This document shows positions 33,828-41,410 of a stretch of DNA of 64,000 bases, in pieces (position 1 is the stretch's first letter; every line of letters starts with the position of its first letter). The DNA comes from Fabrea salina. Lineage: Eukaryota; Ciliophora; Heterotrichea; Heterotrichida; Fabreidae. The notes beneath the pieces were generated by a model. It made no database searches and had not been told where the DNA came from. It saw only the letters and a list, made by a program, of their open reading frames with translations. Made by a program: the position numbers and the translations under genes. The stretch covers positions 124,001 through 188,000 of the forward strand of contig JALIHJ010000003.1 in NCBI GenBank assembly GCA_022984795.1. The letters are read 5' to 3'.

Positions 33828-34172
33828 ATGTTTTCTGCCTGGCGTCCCCAAGTTTGGAGATGGTTCACTAATAAACGAGAGAATGTGCCCAAAATAGTGG
33901 CGGGGCTCTTCATGCTGACCGCTGTGACTCAGTGGTTAAGAGTGTCTATAGGGGATTACGAAAGCCTTCCAGGATTCACCCACGACTACGCAGCTGTAGC
34001 GTATGAAACTACGCAAAGCATACTCGACGAAGAAAAAATCAGAGTGCTGGCTGAAAGAAGGAAGAAAATGCTAAAAGACAGGGAAGAAGCTGAGCTTTTT
34101 AGACAAGCTAACGGAGTCCAGCCTAGAGCTACCAACCAGCATCTAATAGTTAACCACCAGTTACGCTCTTAA
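33828..34172 (+). CDS. Small single-span membrane protein, possibly mitochondrial
   Basis: The N-terminus of this 114-residue protein is basic and aromatic (WRPQVWRWFTNKRENVPK). It is followed by one hydrophobic segment (IVAGLFMLTAVTQWL), then a charged helical region (EEKIRVLAERRKKMLKDREEAELFRQ). The design resembles small accessory subunits of respiratory complexes in protists, but I recognise no family. It follows the previous gene after 6 nt, on the same strand. Confidence 0.65.
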   Translation: MFSAWRPQVWRWFTNKRENVPKIVAGLFMLTAVTQWLRVSIGDYESLPGFTHDYAAVAYETTQSILDEEKIRVLAERRKKMLKDREEAELFRQANGVQPRATNQHLIVNHQLRS

Positions 34173-34294
34173 CTAATATTAATTTAAGTCTCAGTAGGAC
34201 CCACTTTTTCACCACGACATCAGTCGCAAATTACCCTTTAATTCATCATGTTATGTCTACCGTGTATTTCATTTTTATAAGTGTACTTAAATAA

Positions 34295-35701
34295 ATGGAA
34301 ACTAGTTGTCCAACTTGCGACAAAAAGTTGGGAAACACCCCATGCGGAGGGTGCAGAGGTATTTTGTCGATTTTAAAAGAAGTTGAGTCAGTGCCTGGAA
34401 CTTCTTTGGCCCAAAGCATCAAGCAAGAGATCCTTAAACTGCACAAGTTCCAAGTTTCTCTTTGCACAGAAGTTAAAAAGAAAGCCAGCATAATGATTTC
34501 AGAAATTAATTGGCAAACTGAAAAGACACTCCAAAGAATAGAGTTTGACTGTTTAGCTAAAGCTGAAGAACTAAAGTCTGTCCTTGAGTTCCTCAAAAGT
34601 TCCTCTGTTCAGCTGTTCAACAAAAGCATTTACCCCTTACTTAGGTTTGAAAAAGACATACAACCAGTAAAATTCAACTTGATTAAACTCAACCACTACA
34701 GAGTGAGTTTTGGATTTCCGTTTTTAAAGTTTCTAGAAACTTGTAATTTGCTTAGTTCCAGAGTGAAACCTTTGTTCTCAGGGATACTTGGAAATGAAAT
34801 AGACAAAGACGAACTAGCCTTTAACAGAAAGTTAACAGCTGACTCAGCAAGACAGTTAAGTGTAGCCTTGCCTTACTTCAACCAAATAGCGTCCCTAACT
34901 TTGACTTCAAACATGCTTGCTACAAAAGAAGCCAACTTTTTGTTTTCAAGTTTTTTTCACCTCAAAAACTTGTCAAAACTTAAGATAAGCAATGAAATTA
35001 CTGAAGGAGTGTCTCTTTTAGCTGGAGTGTTTCCTAAGCTCAGTGGTCTTAAAACACTTTATTTGAACTGTGGCGAGTTTTCTAGTAAAGCTCTGTCTGA
35101 CTTAACTTTGGCATTTAGTTACACTCCTGAAATAGAAAGTTTGTCTATTTTGGGAACAAACCTTTCTAGTAACTCTATGAAAAAGTTGACTTTAGGACTC
35201 AAAAAACTTTTGAAACTCAATTATTTGGACTTGAGCGGAAACAAAATAGACCAGCAAGCAGCCGAAAGTTTAGGCAGTATTCTTTCTTTGTTCAGAAACT
35301 TGGGAACCCTTAAGTTGGGGTCTAACGCTCTGTGCAAAGATGGAGCAGCCCACTTAACTCAGTCTTTAGCTTACCTCACACAACTCAAAGAACTCAACTT
35401 GAACTCTAACTACCTTGAAGACAAAGGTGTTTCCGAGGTATGCTTAAGTCTGGCTTTTTTACTCCACTTAAAAGTTTTGGAACTCCAAGATAACACTCTA
35501 ACTGAAGCTTCAACTACTAAAATTCTGGAAAGTGTTAACGAAAACATAGAAGTCTTAAACTTGTCTTGGAACTCTATAGGTTCTCAAAGTATTTACCAGT
35601 TTTTAAGTCACTTTAGAAACCTCAGGAAGTTCGTTTGTTACGGAGCCACTCCAGAAACTTCTTTGAAAACCAGAAAGTTCAACTGTAGTCTTTATATTTA
35701 A
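34295..35701 (+). CDS. Leucine-rich repeat protein with N-terminal Cys cluster
   Basis: Residues 5-24 of this 468-residue protein hold two CxxC pairs (CPTCDKKLGNTPCGGC), a possible zinc-binding knuckle. A helical region follows to about 180. From about 190 to the end run ribonuclease-inhibitor-type leucine-rich repeats (FNQIASLTLTSNMLATKEA, LNYLDLSGNKIDQQAAESLG, LKELNLNSNYLEDKGVSEV, IEVLNLSWNSIGSQ). The combination resembles a B-box-less TRIM or RING-like architecture, but there are too few Cys/His for a RING. A protein-interaction role is likely. Confidence 0.8.
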   Translation: METSCPTCDKKLGNTPCGGCRGILSILKEVESVPGTSLAQSIKQEILKLHKFQVSLCTEVKKKASIMISEINWQTEKTLQRIEFDCLAKAEELKSVLEFLKSSSVQLFNKSIYPLLRFEKDIQPVKFNLIKLNHYRVSFGFPFLKFLETCNLLSSRVKPLFSGILGNEIDKDELAFNRKLTADSARQLSVALPYFNQIASLTLTSNMLATKEANFLFSSFFHLKNLSKLKISNEITEGVSLLAGVFPKLSGLKTLYLNCGEFSSKALSDLTLAFSYTPEIESLSILGTNLSSNSMKKLTLGLKKLLKLNYLDLSGNKIDQQAAESLGSILSLFRNLGTLKLGSNALCKDGAAHLTQSLAYLTQLKELNLNSNYLEDKGVSEVCLSLAFLLHLKVLELQDNTLTEASTTKILESVNENIEVLNLSWNSIGSQSIYQFLSHFRNLRKFVCYGATPETSLKTRKFNCSLYI

Positions 35702-35708
35702 GTATTAA

Positions 35709-36074
35709 TTAACCTTTGTCTTCCTGGTGACTGTACACAAAATATAAAAATCCGTCTTCGTCAGCAAACCTTTGGTAAAGTTCACTTATCTTGGAATTCA
35801 ACATAGGCAAAGTGTCGTTGAGGTACAGGTACAAACCTTGGTTAGGAGCTACCCAAATGTATTTCCTTATGGTGTACAAAAGACTTGCCACAGTCATTGT
35901 TCCGTCAATAATGAACTTTTGAACAGGGAGTTTGAACCGACAAGACGAAGACTGCAAAAGTATAAGTGGGTACTTAGTGTCGTGGGCTTCAAGGATCTTT
36001 CTAGATTTGGCTCTACGGGACTCGAAAGGAACTGACTCCTTGAATTGTTTAATTTCAACTCTTTCAATAGACAT
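35709..36074 (-). CDS. ATG8: ATG8/GABARAP ubiquitin-like autophagy protein
   Basis: This 121-residue protein has the ATG8 fold. Family landmarks include KESVPFESRRAKSRKILEAHDTKYPLIL, the LPVQKFIIDGTMTVASLLYTIRKYI block, LYLYLNDTLPMLNSKISELYQRFADEDGFLYFVYS and the final Gly. ATG8 is conjugated to phosphatidylethanolamine on autophagosome membranes. The usual KFLVP stretch is KFIID here, so it is a divergent member. The protein ends exactly in glycine (HQEDKG), so no residue needs to be removed by ATG4 before conjugation. Confidence 0.9.
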   Translation of the reverse strand: MSIERVEIKQFKESVPFESRRAKSRKILEAHDTKYPLILLQSSSCRFKLPVQKFIIDGTMTVASLLYTIRKYIWVAPNQGLYLYLNDTLPMLNSKISELYQRFADEDGFLYFVYSHQEDKG

Positions 36075-36131
36075 TTTAGTTCCGATCGGTAAGTTTGGAT
36101 TTGGTTACTGTGAGTTGTGTGTATTTATAAT

Positions 36132-37565
36132 ATGGGGTGTATCAATTCCAAAAAGCAGCCTAAAAAACAACAACTGCCAGTTACTCCAAACTACTTCGAA
36201 GAGTTCAACTACTTTCCAGCTGTCAAACTCAACTCTGAAAGGTTCCTAGATGTGTACAGAATCGGCAACAGAGTTGGGGTTGGGTCTTTTAGTGAAGTGA
36301 GAAGGTGCACTCACAAGATTTCAGAACAAATGCGCGCTGTAAAGATCTTCAAAGTTTCTGAGTTGAAAGCAAAGCAAAGCTTCCAGAATGAAGTTTGGGT
36401 CCATAAAACTCTGGACCACCCCAACAAAGTCAAAGCTTTTGAATACTTTGATGAAGAACAGTTCCAACACATTGTGCTGGAATTCTGCAAAGGAGGCAAA
36501 CTTCTAAGTCAACTCAAAACACTTCAAAGTCTCTCAGAAAAAAGAATTGCCCAGGTAATGAAGCAGCTGTTCTCAGTAGTAGCATGCATGCACGAAAAGG
36601 GAATAGCTCACCGAAACATTAAGCTCGAAAGCATCTTACTTGAAGAAAGAGACACTTACTTTTTGAAACTTTCTAACTTCAAAAACGCAGTAAGTTTCAA
36701 AAACCAGAAACTAAGGGAAATAGTAGGCTCTAGTTACTACATTGCCCCTGAAGTGCTGGACTCAAACTACACTGAAAAGTGCGATATTTGGAGTTGTGCA
36801 GTGATTTTGCATATACTTTTACTAGGAATTCCTCCAGTAAATGGCAAAACAGATGAAGAGATACTTAGCAACATTAAGCATTACAAGTTCCAACCCTGTG
36901 AAAACTTTGAAACTTTGTCTTTTGAAGCGCAGGACCTACTTAAAAACACTTTATGTGAAGAAAGCAAACGCTTGTCAGCCAGCCAAGTTCTCAGCCACCC
37001 TTGGATTTATTTTTCAAACGCAACTAACCCAGAAAACCCATCTAAACTTCCAGTTTTAAACAAACTCAAAAACTTCAAACGCACTCTAAAACTAAAGGAC
37101 TCGATTAAAGAATTCATACTAAACCAGCTAGTTGAAACTGAAGAAACCAAAGGCCTAAGAAATGTGTTTTTGTGCATGGACAAAGACTGTGACGGCAAGA
37201 TTTCAAAAGAAGACTTAGAAAAGTACCTAAGTGAAACTATTCCTTCTGACATTGCTTCAAAGGAGGCATCCCAAATCATCCAGCAAGTAGACTTAGACAG
37301 AAATGGCTACATAGACTACTCTGAGTACCTTAGGGCCACCATAGACCCTTCGATTGTGCTTTCAAGACACAACCTTTTAATTGCCTTTGAAATGTTTGAC
37401 AAAGACGGAGACGGGTGCATAACACCCAGCGAGTTTATGGAAGTTCTTTCGGAAAAAACCAGCGACTTAGAACTCTGGAGCAAACTCATCAATGAAGCTG
37501 ACTTAAACCAAGACGGAACTGTGGACTTGAAGGAATTCACTGAACTTCTCTTAGCTAGACTGTAA
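36132..37565 (+). CDS. Calcium-dependent protein kinase-like pseudokinase, four EF-hands
   Basis: Read from the ATG at 36132 the protein has 477 residues and starts MGCINSKK, a myristoylation plus palmitoylation motif usual for CDPKs. An open extension upstream lacks such a signal. The kinase domain has a normal glycine loop GVGSFSEV (49-56) and lysine (AVK, 71). The catalytic loop reads HRNIKLES (160-167), so the catalytic Asp is Asn, and the DFG motif reads NFK (182-184). Both metal/catalytic aspartates are lost, so phosphotransfer is unlikely. Four EF-hands follow (DKDCDGKIS, DLDRNGYID, DKDGDGCIT, DLNQDGTVD). It is probably a calcium-responsive membrane-attached scaffold. Confidence 0.9.
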   Translation: MGCINSKKQPKKQQLPVTPNYFEEFNYFPAVKLNSERFLDVYRIGNRVGVGSFSEVRRCTHKISEQMRAVKIFKVSELKAKQSFQNEVWVHKTLDHPNKVKAFEYFDEEQFQHIVLEFCKGGKLLSQLKTLQSLSEKRIAQVMKQLFSVVACMHEKGIAHRNIKLESILLEERDTYFLKLSNFKNAVSFKNQKLREIVGSSYYIAPEVLDSNYTEKCDIWSCAVILHILLLGIPPVNGKTDEEILSNIKHYKFQPCENFETLSFEAQDLLKNTLCEESKRLSASQVLSHPWIYFSNATNPENPSKLPVLNKLKNFKRTLKLKDSIKEFILNQLVETEETKGLRNVFLCMDKDCDGKISKEDLEKYLSETIPSDIASKEASQIIQQVDLDRNGYIDYSEYLRATIDPSIVLSRHNLLIAFEMFDKDGDGCITPSEFMEVLSEKTSDLELWSKLINEADLNQDGTVDLKEFTELLLARL

Positions 37566-37582
37566 ATAATAAGTGGTAATAA

Positions 37583-38038
37583 ATGGCGCAAGCACTTCAC
37601 ACCCACCTTCCTAGAGTCGAAAGTGTGCAAACATACGGAAAGAAAAAACACGCTCAAGCAGTAGCTTTGGTCACAAAAGGCAACGGGATGATTAAGGTGA
37701 ATGGAGTTCCTCTTAACTTGGTAGAACCACAGGCACTCAGAGTCAAGGTGCTTGAACCTGTTCTTCTTTTAGGAGAGTCTCGTTTTTCCAAAGTCGACAT
37801 CAAGATCCGCGTGCACGGTGGAGGCCACACTTCCCAAATCTATGCCATCCGCCAAGCCATTGCTAAAGGAATAGTAGCTTTTTATCAAAAGTACGTTGAT
37901 GAAGAGTCCAAACGAACCATCAAGGACATGCTTTTAGCTTATGACAGAAATTTACTAGTCGCAGACCCCAGAAGGAAGGAACCCAAAAAGTACGGAGGCC
38001 ACGGTGCCAGAGCTCGCAAGCAGAAGAGTTACCGTTAA
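37583..38038 (+). CDS. RPS16: 40S ribosomal protein S16 (uS9)
   Basis: This 151-residue protein matches uS9: [75 protein letters not shown] and the terminal basic [10 protein letters not shown], whose last Arg reaches the P-site tRNA. Length is normal. It ends 1 nt before the convergent AIF-like gene. The start is at the conserved N-terminus after AATAA. Confidence 0.97.
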   Translation: MAQALHTHLPRVESVQTYGKKKHAQAVALVTKGNGMIKVNGVPLNLVEPQALRVKVLEPVLLLGESRFSKVDIKIRVHGGGHTSQIYAIRQAIAKGIVAFYQKYVDEESKRTIKDMLLAYDRNLLVADPRRKEPKKYGGHGARARKQKSYR

Positions 38039-38039
38039 T

Positions 38040-39419
38040 TTATTCTTCTTTAAGGACCTGTGACAACTTAAGTTTGGTCAGCTGGAAAGGACTAGGGACT
38101 TCTCCGTTGTCTAGCAATTCTCTGAGTTTGTGGAGAACTGCGTTTTTGTTGAAAACTCCAAAACCTACGCATCTTGAGTTCTTGTAGTAAAAGGTTACTT
38201 TTGAGTTGCCTTCTGAAAAGGTGTAGTACCAGTCGTAGTCTTGCCAGGCTCCTACAAGCTGGAGTCCTAAGTTAGTAGTCACCACTGGAGGAGACAAAAA
38301 CCTAGAACTTTCTCCTGCCATGTTTTGGGCAGCGTGCAGGGCTTGCAGTTGGCCCAGTGTAGAGTGTCTTTGGCAGATTCTTGACTCTGAAAAAATGTTG
38401 AAGTAACTAGCGCATTCTCCCACTGCATAGATGTTTGAGTCAACTGTTCTAAAGTGGGTGTCAACAGGAACTTCTCCTTCTTCAGTAAGTAAGGAAGGAG
38501 GCAAGTAGTGGACTCGGCACTCTTCTCCGTTTGCTAGGACAACTGCGTCTACAGGCAGTGTTTCTTCAAGGTCTCCTCTAAATTCGTTTTTGTGCATTAT
38601 CTTAACTGAGGTAACTTTTTCTTCTTGGGCATTGATTTCGCCAAACTTAGCTCCAAAGATGGTTCTTACTCCATGGCTCCTAACTTCTTCCAGTACGCTC
38701 TTGGCAATATCTCTGCCAACCTCTTTGTGGAGAGGTTCGTCTTCTGAATCAAACATCAAGACTTGCTTTTCGGGCCACTTCTTAGAAATTCCAGCTGCTA
38801 CTTCAAAGGCCTTAATGCTAGTTCCGACCACAAGTACTCTTTCAGCACTCTGAAGGGTGTTTAGGAGTTTTTCTTGGTCTTCTGCAGTTTTGACAGTTGC
38901 AATGTTTTTAAAGTTTTTGTAAGCATTAGCAAAGTGGGCGGGAATTTTAGTCTGTGAGTCAGCAGCCACACAAAGTTTGTCATAGTTGTAAACCTTTCCG
39001 TCTTTTGTCTTTAAAGTCTTTTCTTTTTGGGAAACTGAGTCAATTTGGGTTCCAAGTATCAACTCCACTCCATTTTCTCTGTAAAACCAGTCCTCACCCA
39101 GCTTAAGGTCCTCAAAACTAACTCCAACTGAGCCTTTGTCGTAAGGTAAGTGGTTTTCTTCACTAACCAATAAAATCTTCCCAGTGAAGCCAGATGCCCT
39201 TAAACCCTGAATGCACATGTAAGCGGCAGGACCTCCCCCCAAAACAACGTACACCTTGGTGTTTTTTGCGTCAGGTTTAGAAAGGTTCGTTAAGGAAACT
39301 CCTTGTCCCATCCAGAGGTCTTGTGGAATCTCCAAGTTCCAAACTAGTGGCTGAGTCAAAGCTCCTGCCAAAGCAACAGCGCCTGCTCTTTTGAGAGCCT
39401 TAAATGCCCTTGCAAACAT
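38040..39419 (-). CDS. AIF-like mitochondrial FAD/NAD(P)H oxidoreductase
   Basis: This 459-residue protein has an N-terminal amphipathic/hydrophobic stretch (FARAFKALKRAGAVALAGAL) compatible with mitochondrial import. The FAD-binding Rossmann motif is VYVVLGGGPAAYMCIQGL, and a second nucleotide site is VLVVGTSIKAFEVAAGI. The region SNIYAVGECASYF is the FAD-contact GD/GE motif. DKGSVGVSF near residue 94 and the C-terminal segment place it near the apoptosis-inducing factor (AIFM) family. A redox role in the intermembrane space or matrix is likely. A death function should not be assumed. Confidence 0.85.
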   Translation of the reverse strand: MFARAFKALKRAGAVALAGALTQPLVWNLEIPQDLWMGQGVSLTNLSKPDAKNTKVYVVLGGGPAAYMCIQGLRASGFTGKILLVSEENHLPYDKGSVGVSFEDLKLGEDWFYRENGVELILGTQIDSVSQKEKTLKTKDGKVYNYDKLCVAADSQTKIPAHFANAYKNFKNIATVKTAEDQEKLLNTLQSAERVLVVGTSIKAFEVAAGISKKWPEKQVLMFDSEDEPLHKEVGRDIAKSVLEEVRSHGVRTIFGAKFGEINAQEEKVTSVKIMHKNEFRGDLEETLPVDAVVLANGEECRVHYLPPSLLTEEGEVPVDTHFRTVDSNIYAVGECASYFNIFSESRICQRHSTLGQLQALHAAQNMAGESSRFLSPPVVTTNLGLQLVGAWQDYDWYYTFSEGNSKVTFYYKNSRCVGFGVFNKNAVLHKLRELLDNGEVPSPFQLTKLKLSQVLKEE

Positions 39420-39435
39420 TATGAATGGCTAAATG

Positions 39436-40167
39436 TTAAATTTGGTTTAAGAAATTCTGTAGTTCTTCAGGGGAGAGTGAACGGAACTTCTTGGAATCAG
39501 AAGGAACTACGGCTACTTCTACGTTGGAGTTGGTTATGCCTTCTTCCATAACTTGCTTCAGAATTTTCACAGCCATTTTAATGCCTTCATCCAAACCTAA
39601 GTTGGGGTTCCAGTCTTCCTGGAGCATGTTGGTAGCTCCTTCTGCAGCACTTCCTATAGCAGCAGCCTTAAACTTGAAAAGGGAACCTGAAGGGTCAGTA
39701 GTAAAAAGTGCAGGTCCTGTGCTGTCCACTCCAGCTATAAGCAGAGCTACTCCGTAAGGCCTTGCCATAGGCTTTTTGGAGGAACCGTCTCCTTCTCCGA
39801 AGTTCAGTGCTAAGTCGCACACGCCCTGACTTACACTCTGGGTTTTGATCTTTTCGCCAAAAGTAAAAGAGTGATTCTGGGCCTCAGCCCTAGCATGGTC
39901 TACTAAAGTTCGGGCGTCTGCAAGGATTCCAGACATTGCACAGCCTATGTGGGAGTCTACTTCAAATATCTTCTCGATGCTAGAGGGCTCCATCAGAGGA
40001 CTAGAGAGACGCCTTTCTACTGCAAGCACCACGCCTTCTTGAGTAGTGATTCCTATAGCAGTGGAACCAAGTTTTATTGCTTCGATTGCGTACTCTACCT
40101 GAAATAGTCTTCCTTCAGGCGAAAAAGTATTTACTCCTCGGTCGTATTCAGATCTGGATTGGAACAT
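39436..40167 (-). CDS. PSMA5: 20S proteasome alpha5 subunit
   Basis: The protein has 243 residues. [33 protein letters not shown] is the alpha-subunit N-terminal signature with the alpha5 variant; [54 protein letters not shown] and the acidic region [10 protein letters not shown] fit alpha5. Alpha5 lies in the outer heptameric ring and helps gate the core. No active-site Thr is expected. Length is usual. It is 16 nt from the next same-strand gene. Confidence 0.96.
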   Translation of the reverse strand: MFQSRSEYDRGVNTFSPEGRLFQVEYAIEAIKLGSTAIGITTQEGVVLAVERRLSSPLMEPSSIEKIFEVDSHIGCAMSGILADARTLVDHARAEAQNHSFTFGEKIKTQSVSQGVCDLALNFGEGDGSSKKPMARPYGVALLIAGVDSTGPALFTTDPSGSLFKFKAAAIGSAAEGATNMLQEDWNPNLGLDEGIKMAVKILKQVMEEGITNSNVEVAVVPSDSKKFRSLSPEELQNFLNQI

Positions 40168-40205
40168 TGGTTATTAGAAATGGAACGCTTAAGTAGTTAA
40201 TATAA

Positions 40206-40814
40206 ATGTTAGGGGAAAACTTTTCGGCAAACTTAGACTCAATCCAGCAGAAAAAAGTACAGATTCCGTCCCTTACAATCCAAAGCACGTCTTTGCCTTC
40301 CCCGCACATAATAAACCAACCTATTAAAGTAAACCAGCACTCGGCCAAAATATCACTTGAAAAGCAAACTGGCCCCGCCATTTCCTTAAAAAGAAAACGC
40401 GAGTTCCCCCAGAAACCCTCAAAAAAGTCTAAAACAAGAACTTCACTGAAGTCTTCTACCCAAGTGTACAACTTTATTACACAACAAACCTCTTTTGCCC
40501 AAAACTCCCGTTTGAGCATTGAAAGTTCTAAAGTGCAACCAAAGTAATTTACACTTAGAGGAAAACTAGCTAAGTCTTTTATGGAATGCCAAAACCAGCG
40601 CACTTCAGCTATCAAATGCCTTGTAGTTGACTCTAAGTCAGGTTTTGGGTGCAATGTTTCAGTAGTAAAGGTTTTGCAAAGCGAACACAAAGTCATTTCA
40701 GAAGGAGTTGAATTCAAAGTCTTGGGTAAAACTGGCTGTATTGGCCAAGAAGTTACTATTTTTAATCCTTTGCTTTTCGATTTAAACTCTGAAATGGTAA
40801 TCATATCCAATTAA
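40206..40814 (+). CDS. Basic protein of unknown function, one 15-nt intron
   Basis: Two frames join across a 15-nt intron (40544-40558) into a 197-residue protein. The first 113 residues are rich in Lys, Ser and Pro with a probable nuclear signal (KRKREFPQKPSKKSKTR). The last 80 residues look folded and beta-rich (IKCLVVDSKSGFGCNVSVVKVL, FKVLGKTGCIGQEVTIFNPLLF). No domain is recognised. The start lies after TTAATATAA, 38 nt from the divergent PSMA5 start codon. An open frame on the other strand spanning the same region was not chosen because the plus-strand exons have the proper start and the intron. Confidence 0.72.
40544..40558 (+). other. 15-nt spliceosomal intron
   Basis: The sequence is GTAATTTACACTTAG, in phase 2, creating a TAA if retained. 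Removal keeps the frame open for a further 85 codons to TAA at 40814. GT-AG ends, A at position 10. Confidence 0.85.
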
Positions 40815-40887
40815 ATTAGTTTGTAAAGAAGTCTAAAGAATTCTATCTTAGCAAACTACATTATTGCTCAGAAGCCGTTGTATAAAA

Positions 40888-41406
40888 ATGAACGATTTAC
40901 AAAAGTGGGTTAACTATGCTAAAAAGTATTTTCCCAAACAAGTAGTTCTTGACCATAAGCTCAGCAAGCTTAATGAATTCATGGAGACTATATCAGCTGA
41001 AGTCTTGAGAGTCAAGCTAAACTTAATGAATCAAACCAATGGTCCTGAAGTGGAAGTAAATTACGTTCACCAAGAAGAACACCGAATTAAGAACTTGTCA
41101 GAAAGAGCCCAAGTAAAAACAAGGAAAACAGTGCTCAAAGCAATTAGGATATGTAGGGAAGGTTGCGATCAGATATTCAAAAAGTTAAGTATGGAACTAA
41201 AAGTCCCTACAGAAAACAAATTAAAAAAAATCCTGTCAATTATCCAGGAAACTCTGACTCTTACTAAGAGTTCTTTGCAAGAAACTGAGTGCTACCAAGA
41301 ACTTCAGCAACTTCAGAGTCTGGAAAAAATTGCCGAGCTTACCTACTCTAAAACCCGGGAGGTTCTAGAAAAGGTTCAAAGTACTCAAAAGGTAACAAAT
41401 AACTAA
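40888..41406 (+). CDS. Hypothetical helical protein
   Basis: This 172-residue protein is read from the ATG after TTGTATAAAA; eight further in-frame codons upstream lack an ATG. It is strongly helical with Lys/Glu/Gln content (LSERAQVKTRKTVLKAIRICREGCDQIFKKL, YQELQQLQSLEKIAELTYSKTREVLEKVQ). No signal peptide, membrane span or known domain is visible. It converges on the ABC transporter gene with 4 nt between the stops. Confidence 0.65.
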   Translation: MNDLQKWVNYAKKYFPKQVVLDHKLSKLNEFMETISAEVLRVKLNLMNQTNGPEVEVNYVHQEEHRIKNLSERAQVKTRKTVLKAIRICREGCDQIFKKLSMELKVPTENKLKKILSIIQETLTLTKSSLQETECYQELQQLQSLEKIAELTYSKTREVLEKVQSTQKVTNN

Positions 41407-41410
41407 TTAG

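Noticed and set aside
40148-40810. 220-residue reading frame on the minus strand
   Set aside because: Its content has no domain and its codons do not look coding. The plus strand carries a TATAA start, an intron and a continuous protein over the same DNA.
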